A stretch of DNA of 64,000 nt from Paragordius varius (Eukaryota; Nematomorpha), in the NCBI GenBank assembly GCA_964247055.1, contig OZ176050.1, positions 4,154,001 to 4,218,000 of the forward strand. The letters are read 5' to 3'. The position numbers and the translations under genes were made by a program. This document shows, piece after piece, positions 35,420 to 47,200 of the stretch (the first letter of the stretch is position 1; each line of letters opens with the position of its first letter). The notes beneath the pieces were generated by a model, which was not told the DNA's origin, did not search any database, and saw only the letters and a program-made list of their open reading frames with translations.

Positions 35420-38400
35420 ATGAACGAAGATGATCGAAATTGCTGGGTATGCCTAGCAACAGAAAATGAAGACAATTATTACCGTGTTGGATCAAAATTT
35501 TACAGACACTCTTGGGTCTGTCCCTGCAAATGCAGAGGGACTACCAAATGGGTTCACCAAGCATGTTTGTTAAGATGGATTGATGAGAAACAAAAGGGAA
35601 ATAGATCGTTACCAGTTTCATGTCCTCAATGTCAATATGAATACAAATTTATTTTGCCCTTTGCGGGTAAGTTGCAAAAATGACATTTTCATATAAAACA
35701 TCTAATTTATTTATTATGTAATCGATTAACACTATCTATTTGTTAATGTTGATAAGCAACAGAAAGTTAAAAAGTCAATATTCTATATATATTTTTTTTA
35801 AAAATTTTTTTATATACATTTTGGAAAAATATATTTTTTACAATAATATTGCTATCATACCCTCATTTAAATAGTATTTTACCGGCAAATATATTTGATA
35901 TCACATAACTATCATATATTTCCCTATTAGCCCTAACCAGGCATGGACAAGATTTCATAAGTCCACTAATAATATTTAATTATTTTTTATATAAAACGAA
36001 TTCAAAAAAAAAAGATTTTTAAGAAACCGAAATATTTTACAATATTAATATAGGTCCCTTAGTGACTGTACTTGAAAGATTGGATTACAGTATACAACGG
36101 TCTTGTCCATTTATTGCAGGCGGTATCATTATAAGTTCCCTGTATTGGTCAGCTTTTACATACGGTGCCATATCTCTCATGCAAGTTTTTTTTATTCTTT
36201 ATATTTTTAGGTGATGGGTATGAATGAAGGATTTTACGTTTTTGAACAATCAGATCCGATTCTCCTGTTAATTTGTTTGCCTATGATCCCTATCGTGCTT
36301 ATAGTTGGTAATAATATAAGGATTTTTTACCTTTAGTCAGGTTCAGTTGTAAAAAATATCTTTAAAATATAAGGTTTTTTAAAAAAAACTGCAATTTTAC
36401 AAAAAGATAAATTATTTCGCAGACAAATTTTTTTAAATTAAATTGTATGTGACTAAGGAATAAATATTTTAACCTGTAATTATTTTTATAATAAATGTTT
36501 TGTCCCATAGTTTTGGGATTTAATGGCTTATTTTGTAAAATTTTTACATTTTTATTTGCACGAGGCTTTCTTTTTTTAATTGGTGGGGTAAAGAATTATA
36601 AAGAAAGTATGTTTTTGTTCATGATTTTACCTATAGGATATTTTATTAAACGTAAGTTTATATTAATATAAGTCATTTCTATATAGCTAAAACAATCCAA
36701 TGGGATGAATATGTTTTACAGTTATGGCGGACTTATTCACCCATTATAGAATCCATGTATGCAACATTTTTATCTACCGGTTCCCTAAATCATTATGGTA
36801 TATATTTAATTCTTACGGTTACAAAAATATCAATATATATTATTGAATGAAAAATCGTAATTATAATATTTCTTATTTTTATATTTTATTTATTTATTAA
36901 TTAATTAATTTTTTATTTATTATTTTTTAATTCGGCTAAAATGCTTTTTAGTTTTCTGCTATTAGCATATTTTTTTTAAAAAATAGCTAGAAAATAGATT
37001 TGATTTAATTGATATATTAGTATCGTAAAAAATATTAAAATTTTATAATTTTGCGTTTTTCCTAATATTTTAATTACATTTATTGTTTTACAAAAATTCA
37101 GTATACAAAACAAAAAGTTAACGTATGTGTTTTGCTATATATATTTTTTGTAGTTTAACACTTGGATACAACACATTCATTAGTCCTTCGATTCAAATTA
37201 AGGTAGTTAAATACCCCAGGCCTTTTTATAATTGACTTTTTTAAAAATATGGAGTGAATCGAAACCATGGCAAAATCTTACACTTATATAACATTAATAA
37301 ACCCAAATATATAAAAAATTTTATACAAAAACAGTTGATATTATTTATATTAAGCTAAAACCGAAAGGTAAAAATTTAGTCAATATGACATGCGTGCAAT
37401 GGTAAAATTGAAAGATAATTCAAAATAAACAGCTTTTTCTTTATCTATCGATGTTAGATGTAATTTAAATAAAAAATTAGCTTTAATTTTAACGTTAGAA
37501 TTAAATAAACACGATATTTTGCCAAATTTTTGTGAAATAAAAATGGCGGCCAAGTAGTTTGACATAGAACTTTTTTTTCAAAACAAAATTTTATTTAGAT
37601 ATTTTGGCATATTTATATAAATTTTATTAGGATAGAAGCATAAATTTATATTAACCGTTTCCTTCAGTAGTTTTTTAAAAATCCTAAATCAAATTTAGTC
37701 TGGGGTATTTAGATACTCCAATTTGAATCGTTAATAGATTTATTAATAAAATTTTTTCAATAAAAGTATTTGATGTAATGCAAATTGATTATAATTTTAA
37801 TACCAATTTTATTTGATTATTAGATAATAGCGGCATATTTGATTTTACGGTTTATAACCATATTGTTTTTTTTAAAAAAAAATTAAAGGTATATTTTCTC
37901 TTAATTATGAGGTTTATTTTCACTTTTTAATAATTATAGGAATATCACCTTTACCAAGCCCAGCCGAATCGAATTATACATCGACGACTTCAGAAAGTAA
38001 TAATTCCATATATCCATTTATTTTTGTAATATTTTTTTAATATTATAGATAACATATTTCACACCTCTACTTGTTATCTATTCAATTATATATTATCTAA
38101 CTATAAATGCATAATAGTACATAAATAGAAGGAATTTGATTTGGAACCAAAATGTAATTATCTTTTTTATTTATATTATATAAATAAAACTTAAATGCCT
38201 CAAAAACTTTTTGACCAAAAACCTATGGAATTGTAACCGCTTTTCGTGTCAAAAAAATGGAACTATTAATTTCAAAAATGGAACTGGAATGGTTTTCTGG
38301 TATTAAAAATTATGTGCAACCCTAACCAAAAAATATTTTTAAAATGGATGAAAAATGTTAGGACTCTAGATTCTGAGTTTTGCGTCACGAATAATTCCGC

Positions 38401-40247
38401 CATAACTTACGATCTTTACTTTGTTCTGTGGTAAGGCTACGTTGATTCAAGTCCCAGTTTATTATCATTATAAGAAAAGAGTGTGTCTATTTCTTCTTTT
38501 GCCATCAACATTAATGTTTTCAACAGTTTTTAAAGGGTGGGTGGCGTCTCTTCTCAGAGTATGACTGTAGAGGCGCAATCTATTAATTTGGATGATATAA
38601 TCGATTTTTTCCGTTTTTTGAAATGAAAGTTGGTAGTTCGGGTGTACGAAAGCAGCTTTTGAGTATTCGACCTTCATTAGTTAGGAGTTTTATCATTTTT
38701 TAAAGTAAAAACGATTTTCTTTATATTTTACAGTATGCATTTAATATCTTAGTTCACACTATAGTAGGGCAATTTGCAACACAGCAGTGTATAGAAAAAA
38801 CAACAAAATGTTGAATAAACATTTGTTTCCTTTCTTTTTTCCATACACCCCTGTGTTGCAAATTGCCCTACTATAGTGTGAAACAAGCAACCATTAAAAT
38901 GCATACTGTATATTATTTTACAATTTTAGATAACCCAAGATCACCATCTAATACTGATAATCATGAAACCCTTGACAATAACAACACATTAATAGTAAAT
39001 GATTCATCCACACCTCTAAATAATATCGATAACCAAGAGAATAATGATTCTACACCAATTAATAATACTGAAACTGGAATTGAAAATGAAAACCAAATGG
39101 ATCCTGGAGAGGAAACTGGTAATGGAACGAACAGCAATCTTATTTTCAGCACAAATCACCTCTCAGCTACTCGTGTTTTGTGTGGTGCCTTAGCCTTACC
39201 AACTTTGGCCACGTTAACGGGCAAATACCTTTTTCCTCACATAAAGTCTAACGTGGGGCGAGCTTTTGTGGTAATGCATATTTTTTTTAGTGAATTGAAA
39301 ATTTTTATATATGTGTGCTGTAAAAATTAAAAACATAATGGGAAACATAGAAAAGGGCAAATATTTTTTTATAAAGACAGCCATACTGTTCAAACCTTCG
39401 ATTGTTTCTAAATAGCGATTGTGAAACGTTTAATTGAGAATGTTACCACTTTACAACCCTAATCCGTTTTTCGTAATCCAAAACGATAGATTATAAATTA
39501 AGATTGAAAATATGGTTATCTTTATAAAATTATATTAATCTTTTTGTTTTTACGATTTGTCTTTATAATTAATTCATAATTTACGAGAAGAATTGTCTAT
39601 GATGAGAATTTGGAAACATTCCTTTATAAAATCCCCTTGTAGGGCGGCCTTTTAAATGTAATTTATGACTGATATAATTTTATAAGAGATTTTATTTTTT
39701 ATGTGTAGCACGTTTACAGAGACTTAATTGCAATCATTTTACACATGAATTAAAATTTAATTTAACATTTGGTTTTAAATAATTATACAACTTAATGCAT
39801 TGAAAAAAATAGATTATATAAATCAAATTAAATACAAAAAAACCAAAATGTTTTCTCACTACATCGCAATTTTTAAATGAAATATTTAGAAAAATAAAAT
39901 TTCAGGTGACTTTCATAGTTACCCATCATTCATTTATCAAAATTTATTCGATTTAATTTAAAATTATCTATCCTTCTAATTAGGGTTGCTTATCCTATCT
40001 AGCTATCAAAGGTGTTTTAACCTTGTATTACAAACAAAGGCAATACAATCGAATGCAACAACGTACAGTGCTAAATTATAATCCCTTGTTGTCAAGTAAT
40101 ACCAATCTTGTCAGTCCTTCTGAAAGCAATACAATTAATAACTTATCATCGCAATATAGATCATCATCTTTCCTTTTAGATTACAATAATGCTTCTGCAT
40201 CATATCCTTCTTCTAATACACCATTTCTAGAAATATATTATGGTTAA
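35420..40247 (+). CDS. MARCHF5: Mitochondrial E3 ubiquitin ligase MARCH5 (415 aa)
   Basis: Exons 35420-35666, 36054-36184, 36211-36307, 36687-36797, 37940-37996, 38930-39270 and 39984-40247 join in phase. The first exon holds the RING-CH finger: CWVC, then CPCKCRGTTKWVHQACLLRW and CPQC. Later exons match the family's four-TM body: SCPFIAGGIIISSLYW, DPILLLICLPMIP, IQWDEYVLQLW, SATRVLCGALALPTLAT and YLAIKGVLTLYYKQRQY. The protein sits in the mitochondrial outer membrane and ubiquitinates fission/fusion and signalling proteins. It is longer than human MARCH5 (278 aa) because exon 6 encodes an Asn/Thr/Asp-rich insert of about 65 residues before TM3 and the C-terminus has an added Ser/Asn-rich tail. 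Intron 2 is only 26 nt. A phase-compatible extra exon lies in intron 3. Confidence 0.95.
36511..36651 (+). other. Possible in-frame cassette exon of MARCHF5 (47 codons, hydrophobic)
   Basis: This 141-bp stretch in intron 3 is preceded by TCCCATAG and followed by GTAAGT, has no stop in the needed phase, and begins and ends in phase 1, the same as the flanking exons. It would add a Phe/Leu-rich, membrane-like segment (LGFNGLFCKIFTFLF, then a second hydrophobic run) between TM2 and the IQWDEYV block. Vertebrate MARCH5 has no such insert, so skipping gives the canonical protein. It is a candidate alternative exon, not proven. Confidence 0.4.
37155..37734 (-). repeat. TTAA-flanked MITE (piggyBac-type target), copy 2, in MARCHF5 intron 4
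   Basis: Reverse-oriented relative to copy 1 at 19940. It starts TTAACACTTGGATACAACAC and ends AATTTGAATCGTTAA, with TACCCCAG blocks inside each end and similar interior blocks (GGATAGAAGCATAAATTTA, CGTTTCCTTCAGTAG). One end is again shorter than the other. Confidence 0.65.
38430..38700 (-). mobile_element. Fragment of a LINE (non-LTR retrotransposon) reverse-transcriptase ORF, C-terminal end
   Basis: An open frame of 69 codons (38468-38677) contains INRLRLYSHTLRRDATHPLK and then GKRRNRHTLF. This pattern (RLR-hydrophobic-H-LRR, a Pro, then a Gly-Lys-Arg-Arg basic block) is typical of the region after the reverse transcriptase domain in many LINEs. Only this end remains, inside MARCHF5 intron 5. 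It is short, so the call is moderate. Confidence 0.45.
38729..38910. repeat. TA-CAGT MITE (Tc1/mariner type), in MARCHF5 intron 5
   Basis: Inverted ends TACAGTATGCATTTAATAT / CCATTAAAATGCATACTGTA, continuing inward through TTCACACTATAGTAGGGC and its complement, give arms of about 60 bp around a short loop. A TA dinucleotide flanks both CAGT ends. Arms are nearly intact, so the copy is fairly young. It ends 19 bp before exon 6 begins. Confidence 0.75.
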
Positions 40248-41227
40248 TTTATGATATTTATTTAGAGGCACTTATAATGTAAATACATAGTAGTTTATAA
40301 AATAAATTCAAAATGGTATTTGGTATATTTAAATCTTTTTTGATAAAACAAATGTGTCATTTGGCCTTGGAAAATGGTATTAAATTTGAACGTATAATAA
40401 TTACTATCATCAAAAATCGGTTTAGATAAGTTAGTGAGGCCTAATTCTGAAATTTCAGGTTAAGGAATTTATATAATAAATCACGATTGTATTGATATCA
40501 AAATTAGACACAGGTGGAAAAAAAATTAAAGTTTATTTTGTAGTAAGTGGCTTTCATATATCGTTTGCAACACGCACAAAATATAACCTTTTTCATTTCA
40601 TCAGATCTTGAATATAATTTATTTTTCTTCATTTATACGAATCGTCCATAACTTCTGGACTAACAGTTCTAGCTTTAGTTTTTAAGTAAGGTTTAACATT
40701 TTATTAAAAAAATTTGATATAATTACACATAAGTTGGTTCTACAAAGCATATAAAATGAAAGACCTTTTATAAAATACAGGAAATTACTTTTCTAATATG
40801 ATTCTACTTAATTCAATTATTCAGAAAATTACAGTTGTATAAATTTATAAGATCACACTTTCATCTCTAATTATAATTTTCATAACAAATTTAATCAAAA
40901 TTTATTTATAATTATAAAACTAATAAATATATATTACAAACTAAATTTATTGCAATAAAACTAATTATGATAATTAATTTGAAACTAAATAAAATAATAA
41001 TTTATACTTACATAATATTTTTAGGTAAAATAAATATATATCAGTCGATAAATTATCTACAGTACTGCATTATATGCAAAGTGTATATATTAGACAAACA
41101 TAGTTTGAAGAAACAAAAAAAATTATAATTGTTGTAAATACATCAAAAATTTTTGGCCAATAGATGGATAATATTAAATGTTGGTAGAATTTTATGAATT
41201 TTTTTCTATATTTCCATAAAAGCCATT
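40248..41227. other. Intergenic region between the 3' ends of MARCHF5 and IRE1
   Basis: About 1 kb of AT-rich DNA between two convergent genes. It should hold both 3' UTRs. No repeat or RNA gene recognised. Confidence 0.4.
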
Positions 41228-44200
41228 TTAGACATAATATTTGTTCATATATGTTGGGAATATATAGGATGATGGTTCATTCATAGCTACCATATACTTG
41301 AATGTACTGTAAAGGTGTAACAAAAGAAATGGGTATCGCTGAGTAAAATATGACAAAAAACCCGACGGTATAACACCCAAAGCATCTTTTAGTTCGGGTG
41401 ATAACTCTTTATAATGATGTTTCTATGAATTGAGAGAGAAAAAATAGAGTTATAGTAAAAAATAAAAATATATAAACAAAAATAAAATGTAATGCAAAAA
41501 AAACTAATATTTTTTCCAATAAAACGTATAGTTTTATCAATTTAAATCCCTATTTTAAAAAATCAAGTAAATAATATATGTATTCGAATAAAAAATATTG
41601 GTCTTTTTGTTTTCATCATTTCATTTTTATTGTAACAATGTCTGAATTTACCGGAGATTAATAAATTATAAGTTTTTATACCATATATTTTTTAAAATAT
41701 AATTATTGAAATTTCAAAAGATAAATTGTGGCTTACTTATACCCCTAAATTTAACATGCAAATATTAGTGGTTAAAATATTAATTTAATTATTGTCAGCA
41801 TATCCTAATCCAATTATATGCGCTTTTAAGCAAATAATTAAGTATGAGAGGTTTTTATCAAAAAATATATAAATTTTATACCTTATTGCGTAATGCCCTT
41901 AATAAATCACGAAGTGTATCCGTTCTGTAATCACGGAATTTTCTGAGATCCTTTTTAAGTTCAACGTCTAAGGCCCGTGACCAATCATAATATCTTTATA
42001 TGTATAATAATTTAACACTAATCCATTCATTCAAAAGTAATTGAACATCAAAAAGTAAATGATATATAAATTGTAAAACTGATAAAAAAACGCAAACCTT
42101 TCACCATTTTCATGGGTGATTATTTGACAAGCTTGGTTTGAAAAAACTAAATGAGATCTTTTTTCAAGTTGGAGCAAAAACTTATCGGTGGTCGGATCCG
42201 CTTTTTCAATTAAATCACTTACATCCTATTGAAATATTATTTAATTTATAAATTACTATTGAATTTATAAAACATAAAAACACCAATAAATTTTAATTAG
42301 AAACTCCATTTATACATGCCTAAAGAAAATATACATGGAGTATTAGTTATAATATAAAATTAAAACCCTAAAGTATTACCAAAATAAATTGTAGCTTTTT
42401 TTCATCAGACCAGAATGCACAATGAGACATACACTCTTCAACACTTGGGCGGAGAATGGAGTCGTAAGAAAGCATTTCTTGTATTAAACAAAGACCAATA
42501 TTTTCATCTATATATATATATATATTAATTAGCACACCTTATTAAAAATGTATGAGAATTAGATAAAAAGCGTATATTTTTTACAGTTTTCTAACTTAAT
42601 GAGTTAATAATTTGGACAGGTCCAAAACATGATTGAACAAAAAAGTTAATTTTTAAATCAATAAATATTAGGTGTTTGATGGTAAAATGCCACCTGAAAG
42701 CTTACTAAAGCTAATTTTATGTGCAAACATATGATATGGGCACAAAAATTAGTAAATTATATAAAAAACACGTTACTATGCATTATTTTAAACAAAAATT
42801 TAAATCATCTAATAAATTATAAATTGGATTGGTTTAAAAATATTGATTTTTTTAAAAAATAAAATTAGAAAGATACCAGACAAAGATTTGCTTTCGTTAT
42901 TGGTCATTAGGGGTGCATCGAGCCTTAAACGATTTTTATTAATGTTGAGTTGGCGTTGAATGGCATTTTCATTCCCGTTGAATGCGAAAGGATGCTTTCC
43001 ACGCGAACACACATAATACATAACGCATCCGGCAGAAAAAATGTCGGATTTATAAGGCTGTGTAATATTAAAAATATAAATTGTTAACAAAAAAACAATG
43101 AAAGAAGTTAAATACCAATTAATAATTATAAATAATGACAAAGCGTTAAAAGTTAACGATTAATTTTATTTTTTTATGAAGAAAACCATATATTTGATCG
43201 TTAAGCCTAAATTAACGTTAATTTATAAATATATATCTATGATATGCTTATTAAAATCAGGTTATAGAGGCTTTACAAAAATATTTAATTTTGGTCTTAT
43301 TTGTTAATTTAAATTTATATTTTAGTTTAAAGCCAACCTTTTACTAAAGACCAATTTTTTAAATTGAAAACATTTCCCTAAAAAATAACTTCTTTGATTT
43401 TTATGTGCGATATACTAGGGAGCATATAGAAAGTAATGATTTTTTATATTTATCAGATTCAATAAACTTGCCATAAATGCAAAATTTAAATCATTTAATT
43501 ATAAATTTATATAATTATTCCTTAATAATATTATTAAAATATATCGCTCAATATTTATAACATATAAATTTATATATCTATTGAGAAATTTAAGAAATCA
43601 CTTTGAATGTTAACAAACTGAAAACTTAATTAAAGTTTAAATTATATTTTACATCAATGGCATTTTGTTCATTGTTTAATGATTCTAAATAGGCATTGGA
43701 GAGCGATATATTGGAGGAAGAATCGTGATCTTTGGTTGAGGTAGGAGGTGAATGCTCAGAATTTGTAGAAGGTGAATTACTATGACAATTTGGCTTGCAA
43801 ACCGCTAATTTTAATAAATGATTATTTTTCTTCAAAACCGTAATCAAATAAAAAATTGTGAATGTTAAAAATAAAACTTTCTAACAAACTCGATAATTTT
43901 GGTCGAAAATTATTATATATAAATTTTAATTTGTCATCAATATATTAATTTTATGATAAAGAGCCTATATTTAATTTAATAAAATATGTTCGATAAGATT
44001 TTATAAAAAAAATTTTTTGGCATAAAAATTTGTAAGCCATAGAATGCATGTTTTAGAAAAAATATAATTTGTCTTTTTTAAAAGCCGTGGTATATATCTT
44101 ATAAGGTATAGTCTTAAACTATTATAAAATGATTATTGATTAAAACAATTTGATTTATTAATTAATAAAATTGGAAATCGTACGAACAAATGAAAAACAT

Positions 44201-47200
44201 ATCCACGTTAATATTAGTATTATCTAATAAACTAAACAGCATCTGCCACTCGAGTTTTGGCATTTTCTGATATTTACTATCAACAGTTAATCTAAAATAA
44301 TAATTATAATTATGCCTAAGAATTTTTTAGAATTTGATTTTTTAGGATTATGCGCCCTTTTTATCAAAATTTTATTAAAAAATGTTTTTCTTTGAAAGTA
44401 TACAACATGTGCCCAATTGTAATATATCATTCGAAAGAGCAAAAACTTTATAAACTACATACTAATATGTTTTACATAGATAGTTCATATTGGACACCGA
44501 GAGCGACAAACGCGCGCAACAGCGTTTTAATTAATATATTTTTAATACTAAAGGATGAAAGCTCAAACTTTGTGTAGATGACAATAAATTAATAAAGATA
44601 CACAAAAAACTTTTTTTGATTAAAACACTTATTTTTTGCTTTTATGTCATTCAAAACAGCCATTTTTAGTTTTTTTTTAAAAATACCATCTCATAAATAT
44701 TAAATTATTTTTTTAGATAGCTTAAAATTTTAAAATCTTAAAGATTAAATATATAGGTTAAGATATTCTTGATCTTTTATTACCATTATGTTTATATTTA
44801 TAGTTATAACTATGCATTTTAGTATCCACAAGGTATAATTTTGATAATAATAATTTTTATTACAAGCCAAAAGCTTTTCACATATTTTTTTAATTTTATA
44901 ATAATGTAACCCCAATAATTTATTAAAACAGTTTATGTGATTTTTAAATTAGTGTGTTTGTGAGTAATATTAAATAATTTAAGGATGGAAAATTTTGACC
45001 ATATAAACCCAAATAACTTTTACATCAGTAACTATCATTCGAAAGATACAGTTTTTTGCGCTCTTTCAAGTGATGTATAATATATGGCTATATATTCAAA
45101 ACTGTTAATTTTGAAAATTTCGAGTTTGATGTTAAATTGGTCGATAAACAATAAAAAAATTCTAAAGTGTAGACCAATTTTACAGATATACTATTTATAT
45201 ACTTTAATGAAATATACTTTAAATTTATAAGAATGGCAGTTAAAAAAAGTTAAAATTTGTTGTATAGTGTGATAGACGTATTCTTATATTACACATCTCT
45301 CACTAAAATACAAATGTAAAGTCTCAACAAATCTTAATCGTTGATATATTTTCTAAAAATAATACCATTAATTTCATCCATTTTATTACGATAAAAAGCG
45401 TTAGCTCCGAAAATTTCATTAGCTATCCAACCTAGGGTCCCTCGTATAATGGGTGAATAGGCAGGTTGTAGCGCATTTGGTGTTAAACCATTTTCTGTTT
45501 ATAAAAACAAATTATTCTGTAATTTAAAATCTAGGATATCCCTTCTATCAAAAAAATATGTGTTGCAAAAGAATCAAACTTCAATTATATTTGTTTGGCT
45601 TAATCTACAATGAAATAGGTGATGTATCACATATTAAGTCTGAATCACGATTTTATTTAGCACAAAATTATATTAAAATGATAAAATGTTTAATTGAAAG
45701 TTTCAAAAATACATTATAACCGGTAAAAGTCAATTTTAAATGATTCAAGGACAATTGAAATGTTTAAGGGCATTGCATACTGAAAATGAAATCAATATAT
45801 AAAAATATTATATTTGTAGGAAACCTTGAGTCAAATTTTGTTTGAGCAGCGATGGAATGTTGTTATTGTTAAAATAATGATGATTGGTGGTAAAAATCGA
45901 GGTAGCCGTATTTTCAAAACTTTTAGATATTCCAAAATCTGAGATAACAACCCTAATTTTATAATTTTTTTCGGACACCATTTCGCAATAACCATTTTTG
46001 ATATTACTATTTTTATCATTAGGCATTGTGGTTTCTGATGGTTGGGAAAAGCTATCTTTATCAGTTTTTGTGTGATTAAAAGTATCTGATCTGTTTCTTC
46101 GTATACTATTTGTGTGACATTTTTTTGGTTGAATTGATATCAGAACATTTTGTGGTTTAAGGTCCCGATGTACTAAATTATAAATAAGTACGCAATAAAT
46201 ATCAATACAGTAATTAAGATTATAATAATAAAGCATGAAAAAAGACTTAATACTTGATCCAAAACTTATTTTTATGGGTTGCGAAATAAGTAATAGAGTT
46301 TTAAAGTATTATACTCAATTTAATATCCAAAATTCAAATTTATAACGGATGATTAGTCTTTTATTACTTGTGTTTTAAATAGAAAACTTTACTGTATATC
46401 ATACAACAAATATAGTCCCCCCATTAATAAAAAATTCTTAACTGCATATAAAAAATTACCAATTTTTAATGCATGTAAATGACTAAGCCCATTTAACATT
46501 TGATGACAAAGATCCCAAACATTCGTATTTTTTAATACTATTTCATCCCATAACTCATATTTAGTGTTATGGGAAAAGGGATGATTTTCATTGACATATT
46601 GGTCATTCTTTTGTAATGTTTTACGTTCTATTGAATAATTATAATAAAAAATATAATAAACTAAGATTTAAAGAGTAAATTATAATATTGTAATTTTTAT
46701 AAAAATTTGATCCTTGATTTCTGGATAACTTTTATGTTTACATATTTAAATAAGAAATAATGTAATCATATACCTTGTAAAGAAGCGGATTATTCCTTAT
46801 TTCATGACTCAAATAGATTTATTCAAAAAAATCCGGTTTAAAAAATAAGTTTGTCTTTTAGAAATCCTTTTCCTTTTAATTTTTTATTTTGCCTGTATAT
46901 TTTAGATCAGAAACCCAAATACATCAAAAATAAAAAATAATAAATACTAACTTTGATTTTTCGTAACGAGCGGATCGGTTATATTTTGATTAGGGTGACC
47001 ATTCGTTTCTAAATATTTATCATGTGGAAAAATATCATAAGGTTCGGTCCATGGTTGAATACTTGTATCATCTAAGATACACAATATGTAATTTCATTCA
47101 TAAAAATGTTAAAACGGCAAATAAGGTAATAAATATTGATAAAACTAATTTAAAAACTTTTAAAAATAATTAATAACAATCTCTATGAATTTTTAAAAAA

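Noticed and set aside
38863-38929. ATG upstream of the Asn-rich MARCHF5 exon as a gene start
   Set aside because: The ATG lies in a MITE and the reading frame is continuous with exon 6 only by chance; the exon joins exon 5 in phase through the acceptor at 38929.
44350-44577. 75-codon open frame in IRE1 intron 12
   Set aside because: It lies wholly inside a CACTA-ended repeat copy and the matching frame is not kept in the other copies.
46992-47010. TAGGGTGACCAT-like sequence resembling a hAT terminus
   Set aside because: It is the complement of coding sequence in IRE1 exon 9 and has no partner terminus nearby.
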